A stretch of DNA of 29,533 nt from an uncultured Flavobacteriales bacterium (GCA_959608625.1 CAUHQV010000031.1:1-29533); one strand, 5' to 3'. Numbered from the stretch's first letter, positions 1 through 9,761 are shown. The notes: a model not told the origin generated them from the sequence alone. Program-made: numbers and translations.

Positions 1-1416
1 CTCCTCTTCTTCCTCTTTCTCTACCCGGATCTCGACCTTCTGCCGGAATACTTCCATCGCATCGTCGCTGCGGTAGGAATAGGGATTTTCCTCTTCCCGG
101 GGCTGACGGACTTCCGGTTCCTGCGCAATCGGAGGTACGCTCACGGCATGCATACTGGTGAGTACTTCATCTAGGGGAAGCTCGACAGTTTCTTTTTCCA
201 GCATATCGACCGAAGACTGCACTACCTGTTCCTCCAGGGATGGATCGTCCTCCACGACATCCTTCAATCCGCTCAACACGAGCCCGATACAGGTCGAATA
301 GGCCGGAGACGTAAGGCATTCGCGGTTTTCTTCCGACAGGTAGATGTTCGGATAACCGATCCGGCAACTCATTTGGGTCTTGAACAGCACGAACTGGGGG
401 AGGTGTTTGAGCAGCGCACCGCCACCGGTGATCACCACTCCGGCGATCAGGTTCTTGTTAGGCTCTATCTGGCGGTAATTGGCAATCTCGGCATTGATAT
501 CGTCCATGATCTCGTCCATGCGGGCATAAATGACCCGCGAAAGCGTCTTCATCGATATTTCTTTCGGCGGAAGTCCCTGTATCACGGGAATGGATACCAC
601 GTCCGTGTCGAGGTTGGCCCCCGGCCAGGTCGATCCGAACTGGGTCTTAAGCTTTTCCGCATAGCGGCCCAGGATCGAGCACGCCTCCTTGATATCGTTG
701 GTCACTACTTTTCCTCCATAAGGCACCACGGCTGAATACCGCACCAAATTGTCCCGGAAAATCACCATGTCGGTCGTTCCTCCGCCTATGTCCACCAGCA
801 CTACGCCGGCTTCTTTTTCTTCCTCGGTAAGGGTTGCATCCGCCGAAGCGATAGGCTCCAGCTTGAGGCCGGCCAAGCGGAGTCCTGCGCCCTCGACACA
901 GCGCTTGACGTTCAAAAGGGGAGCCACCTGTCCGATGATCACATGGAAAGTCGCTTCGAGTCGCTGCCCGGACATGCCCACCGGTTCTATAATCCCGGCG
1001 TCGGCGTCCACTTTATATTCCTGAGGTAGTACATGGATAATCCGTTCGTGATCCGACAGAGGGGTCTTGAGCACCCTTTCGGTCAGGCGGTCTATATCGG
1101 CCTGGTCGATGACCCGCTGGGGGTTTTCCCGGGTGATGTAATCGGTCTGGCGCACCGAGCGAATATACTGTCCGGCGATGCCCACCGTCACTTCTTCGAT
1201 CTTCACTCCGGAGGACTGTTCGGCCTGTACGACCGCCTCGCGGATACCGGATATCGTTTTGGAGATATTCTGTATAGCCCCCTTGCTCACCCCGGTACTG
1301 GGGCTCTGGCCCACGCCGATGATCTCCACCGAACCGTCCGCCTTGCGGCGGCCCACCATCACCAATATTTTGGTCGTGCCAATGTCAAGTCCTACCGATA
1401 CCGTGTTGTTCTTCAT
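1..1416 (-). CDS. ftsA: Cell division protein FtsA (3' end beyond window)
   Basis: Actin-like ATPase that tethers FtsZ to the membrane and recruits later divisome proteins. I read it directly from the sequence: an open frame of 472 codons from ATG at 1416 to base 1 with no stop, so the C-terminus lies outside the window. Visible motifs are the phosphate-1 loop LDIGTTK (residues 10-16), the phosphate-2 loop VDIGGGTTD (about 205-215) and the adenosine motif VITGGGALLK (about 328). After about residue 400 comes a tail that turns acidic (EKEEEEE at the edge); the membrane-targeting helix, if present, must be further on. It starts 8 bases after the ftsQ stop, as the last visible dcw gene; ftsZ would be expected next. 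Already longer than the roughly 420 residues of E. coli FtsA. Confidence 0.96.
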   Translation of the reverse strand, partial: MKNNTVSVGLDIGTTKILVMVGRRKADGSVEIIGVGQSPSTGVSKGAIQNISKTISGIREAVVQAEQSSGVKIEEVTVGIAGQYIRSVRQTDYITRENPQRVIDQADIDRLTERVLKTPLSDHERIIHVLPQEYKVDADAGIIEPVGMSGQRLEATFHVIIGQVAPLLNVKRCVEGAGLRLAGLKLEPIASADATLTEEEKEAGVVLVDIGGGTTDMVIFRDNLVRYSAVVPYGGKVVTNDIKEACSILGRYAEKLKTQFGSTWPGANLDTDVVSIPVIQGLPPKEISMKTLSRVIYARMDEIMDDINAEIANYRQIEPNKNLIAGVVITGGGALLKHLPQFVLFKTQMSCRIGYPNIYLSEENRECLTSPAYSTCIGLVLSGLKDVVEDDPSLEEQVVQSSVDMLEKETVELPLDEVLTSMHAVSVPPIAQEPEVRQPREEENPYSYRSDDAMEVFRQKVEIRVEKEEEEE

Positions 1417-1424
1417 AACTCTCT

Positions 1425-2159
1425 CTATTTCTTTTGACAAATGAGATAATTCCCGAATTCCAAATTTACGACTTTATAATCATCCGTCTTGCCCGCAGAA
1501 TACAAATAGGCATAAATTATCCCGAAATTTTCGAATTTAACGTCCATATCTTCGGCCGTGCCCAGCACGACTTTCATCCCGCTTCGGGTATCGACGGCGT
1601 AATCGTAAACGGCTTTCCCGTTCTTGGACCTCCGCGACACCTGAACCCCTACGGCTTGGGTAGAGAAAAAATCGTCCTGCTCCAGCCGCCGGATGACTTC
1701 CCTCACTCCGGGGAACGAACCTTTTTCGGCCCGCCCGTAGACCAGCGGCACGTCCACGCCGATCCCTGCCTTGACCGGCATAATGTTTCCCGCCCGGCTC
1801 ACGTAGTAATTGCCCGAGTCGGTCACGATGCGGAAGGACGGCTGCTCTTCCCATAATTCCACTTTCACGTCGCCGGAAGGCTGCCGGTATACCAGCGTCT
1901 TCTCGATATAAGGATTACGGCTTACGTGTTTTTCGATGGGAAGTACCCGCCCGGAAACGGAATCCGGAGACACCTTCGACAGGTTCTTTTCGACATAGGC
2001 CTTCAGCGCCTCTACATCGACGAAACCATAGCCGGAAGATTGTTTTACATCCACCTTCACATGCGACGCCCCGGCATCGGCCCTTTCCATCATCACCGCG
2101 AACACGATGAAAGCGACGGCCGTCAGCGCAAAAATCAGGTAACCCGCACGTTTGGACAT
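1425..2159 (-). CDS. ftsQ: Cell division protein FtsQ
   Basis: Bitopic divisome protein that links cytoplasmic ring assembly to septal peptidoglycan synthesis in the periplasm. 244 residues: a short cytoplasmic start, one membrane segment at about 6-24, then a FtsQ-type POTRA region (about 30-105, containing GYGFVDVEALKAYVEKNL) and a beta-rich domain. Sequence conservation in this family is weak, so the call rests on topology plus position directly before ftsA. It begins 2 bases after the murG stop. In related genomes murC normally sits between murG and ftsQ; there is no room for it here. Confidence 0.9.
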   Translation of the reverse strand: MSKRAGYLIFALTAVAFIVFAVMMERADAGASHVKVDVKQSSGYGFVDVEALKAYVEKNLSKVSPDSVSGRVLPIEKHVSRNPYIEKTLVYRQPSGDVKVELWEEQPSFRIVTDSGNYYVSRAGNIMPVKAGIGVDVPLVYGRAEKGSFPGVREVIRRLEQDDFFSTQAVGVQVSRRSKNGKAVYDYAVDTRSGMKVVLGTAEDMDVKFENFGIIYAYLYSAGKTDDYKVVNLEFGNYLICQKK

Positions 2160-2161
2160 GG

Positions 2162-3325
2162 TTATTTCTTCTTTTTATTCTTCTTATCCTTCAGCAATTT
2201 TTCCACCTGGTCCACAATGTCCGCAGTGGCATGAGGGCGTGCCATCTCGGAAATATTCCGGCTCAGATCCTCACGCAGACCATCATCGGAAAGCAAGCGC
2301 AGCACCGCATCGCCGAGTTCGTAGGACAGTTTTTCCCCTTCGGGGATCAGGATCGCCGCCCCATGGGCGGTCAGCGCCAGCGCATTGTGCCGCTGGTGGT
2401 CTTCCGCCACATTGGGAGAAGGAATGAGGATCGCCGGCTTGCCGATGATACAAAGTTCGGAGATCGTGCCGGCGCCGGCCCGGGAGATGATCATATCTGC
2501 CGCGGCAAAGGCCACGTCCATCTCCGATATAAAAGGCAATAATGCGATCCGGGACGCATAATGCCTTTCCGGATGGGCTTTTATCAGTTTGTCCAGCATT
2601 TCCCGGTATTTGGCATAATAGATGCGTCCGCATTGCCATAAAAGCTGGGAGCTGTTTTCCATGAAAATATCCAGATTGGCCCACACCGCCTCGTTGATAG
2701 CGCGGGCGCCCAAAGAGCCGCCCAACACCAGGAAAGTCTTTTTCTCGGTATTCAACCCAAATTGTTCCTTGGCCTGCCGCTGCGATATCCCGGCGTCGGT
2801 AATGCAAGCCCGCACCGGATTTCCGGTGAACACGATCTTCTGCGGGGGAAACACTTTTTCCAACCCTTCGTAAGCCACGCATATCACATCGGCGCGCCGG
2901 GAAAGGATGCGGTTGGTCACGCCTGCAAATCCGTTCTGTTCCTGTATCAGGGTCGGCACACCCAGCATCGACGCGGCAAAGAGCACCGGGCCGCTGGTAT
3001 ACCCCCCTGTTCCGATGACCACATCCGGACGGAAACGGCGCACGATGCTGCGCGCCTTCCACAAACTGGACACTACTTTGAACGGGACGGCCAGATTCGA
3101 CAGGGACAACGAACGCTGTATCCCCGCAATAGGCAGTCCTACGATGCGGTAGCCGGCTTCCGGCACTCGGGACATTTCCATCCGCCCCAGCGCCCCCACA
3201 AACAGGATCTCCGCATCGGGATAGCGCCGTTTGATCTCGTCGGCGATAGAGACGGCCGGGAAGATATGGCCCCCGGTGCCCCCGCCGCTAAGAATGATTC
3301 TGTATGGTTTCTTCTGCGATGTCAT
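2162..3325 (-). CDS. murG: MurG, lipid II synthase (GlcNAc transferase)
   Basis: UDP-GlcNAc:undecaprenyl-PP-MurNAc-pentapeptide GlcNAc transferase; makes lipid II from lipid I on the inner face of the membrane. 387 residues, a typical GT-B fold length. Motifs: N-terminal glycine loop SGGGTGGHIFPA (about 13-24), GTGGYTSGPVL (about 106), GGSLGARAIN (about 200) and the UDP-GlcNAc motif SRAGAGTISEL (about 285). The extreme C-terminus is a lysine-rich tail (KDKKNKKKK), which could help membrane association. Lies between ftsW and ftsQ, 14 bases downstream of ftsW. Confidence 0.98.
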   Translation of the reverse strand: MTSQKKPYRIILSGGGTGGHIFPAVSIADEIKRRYPDAEILFVGALGRMEMSRVPEAGYRIVGLPIAGIQRSLSLSNLAVPFKVVSSLWKARSIVRRFRPDVVIGTGGYTSGPVLFAASMLGVPTLIQEQNGFAGVTNRILSRRADVICVAYEGLEKVFPPQKIVFTGNPVRACITDAGISQRQAKEQFGLNTEKKTFLVLGGSLGARAINEAVWANLDIFMENSSQLLWQCGRIYYAKYREMLDKLIKAHPERHYASRIALLPFISEMDVAFAAADMIISRAGAGTISELCIIGKPAILIPSPNVAEDHQRHNALALTAHGAAILIPEGEKLSYELGDAVLRLLSDDGLREDLSRNISEMARPHATADIVDQVEKLLKDKKNKKKK

Positions 3326-3339
3326 ATTCCCTATGATAT

Positions 3340-4602
3340 TTATCCTTTATTTCCCTCGTCCTGCTCCGGCAACGATACCGGTTCGGTATCCGCCTCCTGT
3401 ACCGGAATATCAGCCAAAGCCTTTTCCCGGGAGTTCATGATGATCTTTTGCATGATCCCCACCATCATACACGAAGCGATAATGGACGTTCCCCCGGAGC
3501 TGATGAACGGCAGGTTCTGCCCGGTAACCGGGATCATACCCACGTTGACACCCGTATGAATGATCGCCTGGCACATGATCACGCACAACAGCCCGCACAG
3601 CACCAACAGCCCGAAAAGGTCTTCCACCCGGAATGCCTGCACCGTCACCCGGATGGTGAACACGATGAACAGCAGCAGGATGAACGCTCCGCCTACTATA
3701 CTGTATTCTTCCACTAAGATAGAAAATATAAAGTCACTGTCTGCCTGCGAAAGGAAATACTTCTGGATGCTCTTGCCCGGGCCGGCTGCCGGAAACGTCC
3801 CGCCCAGGGCAATGGCCGTTTTGGCGGCTGTTACCTGGCGGTATTTGTCCATGTCCTCCTGAGACATCTTCCCGTCCGATTTGACGAAAAAATTATCCAC
3901 GCGGGCCACCCACGTGGGGACACGGGTCTCTTTGAATGCTTCGGGATTGGCCTTATACACTCCGTACAGGCAAAGCCCCGCCGCCGCAAAAATAGCCCAC
4001 GAGATGAATATATGCCGGAGCGGATACCGCCCTATGAGCAGGATCACATAAAATGTGAAAATGAATATAAGTCCCGTAGAAAGGTTATGCGGGGTGATCA
4101 GGGCGAACATCAGCAGCACAGGCCCCCAGAGATCCAGCGCCAGGCGCTTCCAGGAAAGCATTTTGGCCGTATCCCGGCTGTATTTTTCGAGGTACCGGGC
4201 CGCGAACATCACCATGGCGATCAGCGCAAAGGCCGAAGGCTGGAAACTGAGTCCGAATATCCGCACCCAGCGTCCCGCACTCTGTCCGCCGATCACGGTG
4301 CCGGATACGAATGCCCAAAGCAAAGTGCCGATGGATAGCAATACGATGACCCACGTAAGCCCCCGGTACAACTTATAGTTCAGCCAGTAGGTAAGCAGCA
4401 GCATGAACACCCCCACCAGCACGTCGCGGGCGAAAGTGATGAATACCGACGAGATACTGCTCACCTGCTGGATCGTGCTGGTGCTTATCACACCCAGCAG
4501 CGAGAACAGCAGCAGCAGGATGACGATCCCCCAGATAACTTTGTCCCCGTGGCGCAGGATGTGAAGGTCGACCTTCAGTATGGCGTCCGAATCCTTTTTC
4601 AT
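3340..4602 (-). CDS. ftsW: FtsW, SEDS septal peptidoglycan polymerase
   Basis: SEDS-family glycosyltransferase that polymerises lipid II at the septum together with the transpeptidase FtsI. 420 residues with about ten hydrophobic segments. Family signatures: SAGRWVRIFGLSFQPSAF in the first third, the loop with the catalytic-type aspartate in QADSDFIFSILVEE, and the C-terminal TGQNLPFISSGGTS motif. The last 25 residues are an acidic, proline-containing cytoplasmic tail. It starts only 12 bases after the mraY stop; murD, which normally separates the two genes in Bacteroidales, is missing. Confidence 0.97.
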   Translation of the reverse strand: MKKDSDAILKVDLHILRHGDKVIWGIVILLLLFSLLGVISTSTIQQVSSISSVFITFARDVLVGVFMLLLTYWLNYKLYRGLTWVIVLLSIGTLLWAFVSGTVIGGQSAGRWVRIFGLSFQPSAFALIAMVMFAARYLEKYSRDTAKMLSWKRLALDLWGPVLLMFALITPHNLSTGLIFIFTFYVILLIGRYPLRHIFISWAIFAAAGLCLYGVYKANPEAFKETRVPTWVARVDNFFVKSDGKMSQEDMDKYRQVTAAKTAIALGGTFPAAGPGKSIQKYFLSQADSDFIFSILVEEYSIVGGAFILLLFIVFTIRVTVQAFRVEDLFGLLVLCGLLCVIMCQAIIHTGVNVGMIPVTGQNLPFISSGGTSIIASCMMVGIMQKIIMNSREKALADIPVQEADTEPVSLPEQDEGNKG

Positions 4603-4614
4603 AGTTTTCTCCTC

Positions 4615-5871
4615 TTACCTTATCTTCAGGGTTACGATGCTCAGCACCGCCAGGAATACCGATATGATCCAGAAACGGGTCACGATCTTGCTCTCGTGCA
4701 GGCCTTTCTTCTGGAAATGGTGGTGCAGCGGGGCCATCAGGAAAAACCGGCGGCCTTCCCCGTATTTCTTTTTCGTGTATTTGAAGTACGACACCTGTAT
4801 CATCACCGAAAGGGTTTCGATAAAGAACACCCCGGAAATGAGCGGGAGCAGCAGTTCCTTGCGCACGCATATGGCCAGTACCGCGATGATCCCGCCGATA
4901 GTCAGGCTGCCCGTATCGCCCATGAACACCTGAGCCGGGTACGCATTATACCACAAAAAGCCTATTAATGCGCCCACAAAGGCGCATATGAACACCATCA
5001 GTTCGCCGGCATTGGGTATATACATAATATTGAGGTAGTCCGCAAATATGATGTTGCCCGACACCCAGGCGAATACCCCGAGTACGGAGGCCTGTATAGC
5101 GGACGTTCCGGCCGCCAGCCCGTCGATCCCGTCGGTCAGGTTGGCCCCGTTGGACACGGCGGTGATGATAAATATCACAATGGGAATGAAGATGATCCAT
5201 ACCCAATGCTGGTAATTGCCCCCTATCCAACTGATCAGGGAAGCATAATCGAATTCGTTGTTCTTCACGAACGGGATCGTGGTCTTGGTCGAATGTTTTT
5301 CCGCCTGGAGAAAACGCGCCTCCCGGTAAGCCACCTCGTCCGCCGAGCCTTCCACTGCCCGGACAGCCGCCACCGTCTGGGTGGGCGCCGCCTCGCGGAT
5401 GACTACCTGCGGGCTGAAGTACAGCACACTGCCCACCAATAGGCCCAGCCCTACCTGGCCGACCACTTTGAAACGGCCTTTGAGCCCGTCCTTATTTTTT
5501 CGGAAAACTTTGATATAATCATCCAAAAAACCGATCGAACCCATCCACAGGGTCGTGATGAGGATCAGAATGATATATATATTGGACAACTGGGCGAAGA
5601 GCAATACCGGCACGACCGTCGCCAGGATAATGATGATACCGCCCATCGTGGGAGTACCGGCCTTCTCATCCTGTCCCTGCAGGCCCAAGTGCCGCACAGT
5701 CTCGCCGATCTGTTTGCGGCGCAGAAAGTTGATGATCTTTTTTCCGAACACCAAGGCAATGATGAGCGAAAACAGGAATGCGGCCGCTCCCCGGAAGCTG
5801 ATGTAATTGAACATGCCCGCCCCCGGAAAATCGTACATCCGGTCTAAATAGTTGAACAGGTAATAAATCAT
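4615..5871 (-). CDS. mraY: MraY, phospho-MurNAc-pentapeptide translocase
   Basis: Integral membrane enzyme that transfers phospho-MurNAc-pentapeptide from UDP to undecaprenyl phosphate, forming lipid I. Motifs seen: GFLDDYIKV with the Asp pair, NGANLTDGIDGLAAG, QVFMGDTGSLTIGG and the APLHHHFQKKG histidine motif near the C-terminus. At 418 residues it is about 55 longer than E. coli MraY; the extra length is a periplasmic/loop insertion after about residue 155 (Glu/Ala-rich, through a segment with SLISWIGGNYQHW), a feature common in Bacteroidota MraY. Start chosen at ATG 5871, 41 bases after the murE stop. Confidence 0.98.
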   Translation of the reverse strand: MIYYLFNYLDRMYDFPGAGMFNYISFRGAAAFLFSLIIALVFGKKIINFLRRKQIGETVRHLGLQGQDEKAGTPTMGGIIIILATVVPVLLFAQLSNIYIILILITTLWMGSIGFLDDYIKVFRKNKDGLKGRFKVVGQVGLGLLVGSVLYFSPQVVIREAAPTQTVAAVRAVEGSADEVAYREARFLQAEKHSTKTTIPFVKNNEFDYASLISWIGGNYQHWVWIIFIPIVIFIITAVSNGANLTDGIDGLAAGTSAIQASVLGVFAWVSGNIIFADYLNIMYIPNAGELMVFICAFVGALIGFLWYNAYPAQVFMGDTGSLTIGGIIAVLAICVRKELLLPLISGVFFIETLSVMIQVSYFKYTKKKYGEGRRFFLMAPLHHHFQKKGLHESKIVTRFWIISVFLAVLSIVTLKIR

Positions 5872-5912
5872 AGCCTAAAGTGTTTTTCCGTTATTGTTAC
5901 CGATCGTCTCTC

Positions 5913-7382
5913 TTATTTATTCTCCTGTGCAGCCCCGAACGCCGCGCGGAGCTCTTCCATATCGTCGAAATGGCTGCGCACGCCCTTTACTTCCTGGTAC
6001 GTTTCATGGCCTTTTCCCGCCACCAGGATGATGTCCCCTTTTTGGGACATCGCCACCGCCGTGCGGATAGCCTGCCTGCGGTCGGCGTTGACCAGCACAT
6101 GGTTGGCCCGCTCCGCCGGGACACCGGCGAGCATCTCTTCGAGTATTTCCATCGGATCCTCGCTGCGCGGGTTGTCCGAGGTGAAGATCGCTTTGTCCGC
6201 CCCTTCGGCCGCTATCGCCGCCATCTCCGGGCGTTTGGTCCGGTCACGGTTCCCCCCGCAGCCGATCACCACAGTGAAAGTTTCGTTGCGTGTGCGCAGA
6301 TCGTTGATCGTGCGCATTACATTGTCCACCGCATCGGGCGTATGGGCATAATCGACGACGCATACCACCCCCGAAGGCGATATCCAACTCTCGAAACGGC
6401 CGTGTACCCCCCTTTGGCGGCTGAGCGCCTCCAGCACTTCCGTTCTGTCACAGTCCAAAAGCACCGCCGAAGCATAAATGGCCAGCGCATTGTAGGCATT
6501 GAAACGCCCTACCAGCGGGAGCCATACTTCCGTGCCGTCCATGTTCAGCTCCATGCCCTCGAACGTGCTTTCCAGAATCTTCGCCCGGAAATCGGACACC
6601 GAACCCAGGGAATACGTGTATTTTTTGGCGCGGGTATTTTGCAGCATATAAAGCCCGTTCTTGTCGTCGGCATTCACCAGCGCAAAAGCGTCCGGGGAAA
6701 GCGAATCGAAAAGGAGCTTCTTCGCATCGCGGTAAGCGGCGAACGTCTTATGGTAATCCAGATGGTCGTGCGTCAGGTTGGAAAATATAGCGCCCCGAAA
6801 ATCCAGCCCGGCTACACGCTGCTGCGCCAACGCATGGGAACTCACCTCCATAAAACAGTATTCACACCCCCGGTTTATCATTTCATCCAAATATGCGTTG
6901 AGCGTGAGGATGTCCGGGGTGGTTTGCTTAGCCGGAATATGCTCGGTATCGATGATATTCTCTACCGTGGAGAACAGCCCGCATTTGTAGCCCATCGTCC
7001 GGAATACGTTGTACAACAGGGTAGCGGTGGTCGTTTTCCCGTTGGTACCCGTCACACCCACTAACGCTATGCGCGAGGTCGGGTCGTTGTAAAAATTTCG
7101 GGCCATCAGCGCCAGCGCCAGCGAGGTATCCTTTACCTGCACATAGGTCACTCCGGGACGGAGATCGGCCGGCTTTTTGCGCGCCACCACCACGGCCGCC
7201 CCACCGTCTATAGCCTTATCAATATAGTCGTGACCGTCGGCTGTTGAGCCTTCGATCGCGATGAATGCCCCTGCGGCAGGAACTGCCCGGGAATCGAACG
7301 ACAAACCGGGCACCAGTACCGTTTCAACGCCCCCAAGGAGCGTATAGTCTATATTGCGGAGTATTTCTTTCAGCGTTTTCAT
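5913..7382 (-). CDS. murE: MurE, UDP-MurNAc-tripeptide ligase (meso-DAP type)
   Basis: ATP-dependent cytoplasmic ligase adding the third amino acid to UDP-MurNAc-L-Ala-D-Glu. 489 residues. The P-loop GVTGTNGKTTT lies at about 108-118, the central-domain signature GRFNAYNALA at about 290, and the C-terminal domain carries DNPRSEDP at about 401-408. The DNPR form of this motif is the one found in enzymes that add meso-diaminopimelate, so DAP-type peptidoglycan is inferred. Lies 13 bases after ftsI. It is the only Mur ligase in the cluster here; murC and murD are not in the window. Confidence 0.98.
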   Translation of the reverse strand: MKTLKEILRNIDYTLLGGVETVLVPGLSFDSRAVPAAGAFIAIEGSTADGHDYIDKAIDGGAAVVVARKKPADLRPGVTYVQVKDTSLALALMARNFYNDPTSRIALVGVTGTNGKTTTATLLYNVFRTMGYKCGLFSTVENIIDTEHIPAKQTTPDILTLNAYLDEMINRGCEYCFMEVSSHALAQQRVAGLDFRGAIFSNLTHDHLDYHKTFAAYRDAKKLLFDSLSPDAFALVNADDKNGLYMLQNTRAKKYTYSLGSVSDFRAKILESTFEGMELNMDGTEVWLPLVGRFNAYNALAIYASAVLLDCDRTEVLEALSRQRGVHGRFESWISPSGVVCVVDYAHTPDAVDNVMRTINDLRTRNETFTVVIGCGGNRDRTKRPEMAAIAAEGADKAIFTSDNPRSEDPMEILEEMLAGVPAERANHVLVNADRRQAIRTAVAMSQKGDIILVAGKGHETYQEVKGVRSHFDDMEELRAAFGAAQENK

Positions 7383-7395
7383 AGCCTGCCTGTTG

Positions 7396-9456
7396 TTATT
7401 TTGCGGTAAGTATCACTTTATCCCCCTGGCGGATCTTGCTGCCCTTGGATAAGGACTGGTGGGTAATTTTCCCTGTACCGCCGTCCACCCGGACGGAAAG
7501 ACCCATCTTTTCCAGCGAAGGGACTACGTCGGATGGGAACATCCCCCTGACATCGGGCATTACGGACGGATCGGCATTGATTTGCCCCCGCTCGTTTTCC
7601 TTTTCGGCCTGGGAATACATCCCGGATTCCGGCCCCTTATACTGGTATATTTCCTTAGGTGTGGTATAGTAAATGCCCGAAACGATATCCCGGGCCACAG
7701 GAGCTGCCATCGCGCCGCCAGAAGCACCGCCTTTGGGACGGTACAGGCACACCACCAGCGAGTATTTCGGATCGTCATACGGGAAATACCCGGCGAACGA
7801 CACCATGTACTCCATCGGTTCGCCCCGGCCGTAGTTGTATTGTGCGGTACCCGTTTTGCCGGCGATGCGCAATTCGGGATCGTAACAAGCCGTATGAGCC
7901 GTCCCCCCCTTCTCGTTCACCACCGCCTTCAAAAGGTCCTGCATGATCTTTATGTTCTTGTCCGAGGCGATTTTGCCTCGGAGCTTCGGTTTCACCGTTT
8001 CCAACAAACGACCGCCCTGCCGTACCTGCGCCAGGATATGGGGCTGGAGATATACCCCATCGTTGGCTACGGCATTGAACAGAGACAGGGTCTGCAAGGG
8101 AGTGATCCGCAGTTCGTACCCGTACGAGACCCACGGCATCGAAATACCCGACCATTTCGCCGATCCGGGCACAGGGATGTAGGGCTCCGGCTCCCCGGCG
8201 ATATCGATACCCGTCTTCTGTCCCACCTGCATTTTAAACAGGCGATCGATGAAATCGCCCTGCCGGTCTTTGAACGCGCTGTAAGCCGTCTTGACGATAC
8301 CGGTGTTCGACGATTTGATAAACGCCGTGCGGAGCGAGATCACGCCGTACCCGCCGGCCTTGAAGTCGCGCACTCGATTGCCGTATATCATATAGATGCC
8401 GTTCTCTGTATCCACTTTTTGCGTCGTATCCACCGCATTCTCTTCGAGCAGGGCCAGCACGGACATCAGTTTGAAGGTCGACCCCGGATCGCTCCGCTCC
8501 CCGACCGCGTAGTTCTGCACCTCGGCATACCGCCCATCGCCGATAAGGCCCAAATTGACCATCGCCTTTATCCCTCCCGTCTTCACGTCCATCACCACCG
8601 CACACCCGCGCTCGGCGCTCCATTTGAGCATATGTTCCTCCAACGCCTTATGGGTGATGTTCTGCATCCGCGCATCAATCGTGAGTACCAGGTCTTTCCC
8701 GTCCACCGGATTGCGTTTATTGCCGTCGGCAAGGGGCTTCCACTCCCCTTTTATCTCCTGCATCATCCGCGAGCCGGGTATTCCTTTAAGCTGCAATACG
8801 TAATAGCCTTCCGCCCCTACGTATGCCCGGTTGTCGTCCGAGTAGCCGATCAGGCGGTCGCCCATACCCCGCAAGGGATTCACGCGTTTGGAGTAGTCCT
8901 TAATGATCAACCCGCTGCGCACAGGGGACGATTTTTTCGTGTAGTATTCGAATATCGGGAAAGTCAATATTTTGTCCCTGTCTGCCTGGGAAATGTCGGT
9001 CGCCACCCGGAGGTAGCGGTTCTTTTTCTTGCGCCCGGCATCGAAATAACGCTTCCACCCCTCGGCCGAACGGGTCGGGAAATGTTTGGCCATCGAATCG
9101 CAAAGGGCTGTGATATGCTTTTTTTCTTTCGAATCGTTGTAAGTCGCGTCTTTCGGCACGGTAATATCCCAGAAGACATCGTACCGAAGCACGGTAGAGG
9201 CCAGTAAATATCCGTCGGACGAATAGATATTCCCCCACCGCGAAGGGACGGTCCTTTCCTCGATGCGGCGCGAGCGGGCTTCCTGCCGCAAATCGTCCCG
9301 GGTAAAAGCAATACTCATCATGAATACGAACACCCCGACAAGGGCCAGGATATAGCCCCCGGACATGATGCCGACCATCGTGTACGAAGCCCATGAGGCA
9401 TCGCCGCCCTGCCGGTCGGGCATATCTTCGCGCATATCGGTGCCTTCGGTACTCAT
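7396..9456 (-). CDS. ftsI: FtsI/PBP3-type transpeptidase with PASTA domain
   Basis: Class B penicillin-binding protein, the septal D,D-transpeptidase partner of FtsW. 686 residues: cytoplasmic start, one membrane segment at about 28-48, a dimerisation/pedestal region, then the transpeptidase with the three active-site motifs STFK (nucleophile Ser about 326), SSN (about 382) and KTG (about 533). The last 55 residues, from MPDVRGMFPSDVVPSL, form a single PASTA domain, usual in Bacteroidota FtsI and absent in E. coli. Its ATG overlaps the ftsL stop by 4 bases (ATGA), suggesting coupled translation. The long antisense open frame opposite it is a shadow. Confidence 0.97.
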   Translation of the reverse strand: MSTEGTDMREDMPDRQGGDASWASYTMVGIMSGGYILALVGVFVFMMSIAFTRDDLRQEARSRRIEERTVPSRWGNIYSSDGYLLASTVLRYDVFWDITVPKDATYNDSKEKKHITALCDSMAKHFPTRSAEGWKRYFDAGRKKKNRYLRVATDISQADRDKILTFPIFEYYTKKSSPVRSGLIIKDYSKRVNPLRGMGDRLIGYSDDNRAYVGAEGYYVLQLKGIPGSRMMQEIKGEWKPLADGNKRNPVDGKDLVLTIDARMQNITHKALEEHMLKWSAERGCAVVMDVKTGGIKAMVNLGLIGDGRYAEVQNYAVGERSDPGSTFKLMSVLALLEENAVDTTQKVDTENGIYMIYGNRVRDFKAGGYGVISLRTAFIKSSNTGIVKTAYSAFKDRQGDFIDRLFKMQVGQKTGIDIAGEPEPYIPVPGSAKWSGISMPWVSYGYELRITPLQTLSLFNAVANDGVYLQPHILAQVRQGGRLLETVKPKLRGKIASDKNIKIMQDLLKAVVNEKGGTAHTACYDPELRIAGKTGTAQYNYGRGEPMEYMVSFAGYFPYDDPKYSLVVCLYRPKGGASGGAMAAPVARDIVSGIYYTTPKEIYQYKGPESGMYSQAEKENERGQINADPSVMPDVRGMFPSDVVPSLEKMGLSVRVDGGTGKITHQSLSKGSKIRQGDKVILTAK

Positions 9457-9761
9457 TTTTTTACCACCCGTATCATGTTGACCGGCTCTTTGGCCGGTTT
9501 GAACCCTTCATTCGAAAATTTTTCGAGCAGATCGCCCTCCATCCGCACCTGGGATATCTCCGACTGTATCTCCACGTATTCTGTCGCCAAGGCGTTCTTT
9601 TGCTCGGTCAGTTTTTTGAGCCGGTAAACTTTCTGGTCCATCGAGGCGGAACTATACACCATAGTGAAAGCGATCACCACCACCAGGGCGGTGGCTTTCC
9701 ACATGCGGCCGGTGAAATAATCGCCGCGGATGAATTTGGCAAAAGAGTCCATCGGGTTCAT
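9453..9761 (-). CDS. ftsL: FtsL-like bitopic division protein
   Basis: Small (102-residue) single-pass protein expected to form the FtsQ-L-B-type complex that activates FtsW/FtsI. A cytoplasmic start of about 22 residues is followed by a membrane helix (about 23-40) and a heptad-like coiled-coil segment (VYRLKKLTEQKNALATEYVE, about 45-64). Sequence identity in the family is low, so the call depends on size, topology and position between rsmH and ftsI. It overlaps rsmH and ftsI by 4 bases (ATGA) at each end, showing tight translational coupling. Confidence 0.9.
   Translation of the reverse strand: MNPMDSFAKFIRGDYFTGRMWKATALVVVIAFTMVYSSASMDQKVYRLKKLTEQKNALATEYVEIQSEISQVRMEGDLLEKFSNEGFKPAKEPVNMIRVVKK

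Noticed and set aside
5880..7064. Long plus-strand open frame opposite murE
   Set aside because: Antisense shadow of murE; no motif or start context of its own.
7459..9207. Long plus-strand open frame opposite ftsI
   Set aside because: Exact antisense of an unmistakable transpeptidase gene; its translation is His/Arg/Pro-rich low-similarity sequence, typical of a GC-rich shadow frame.
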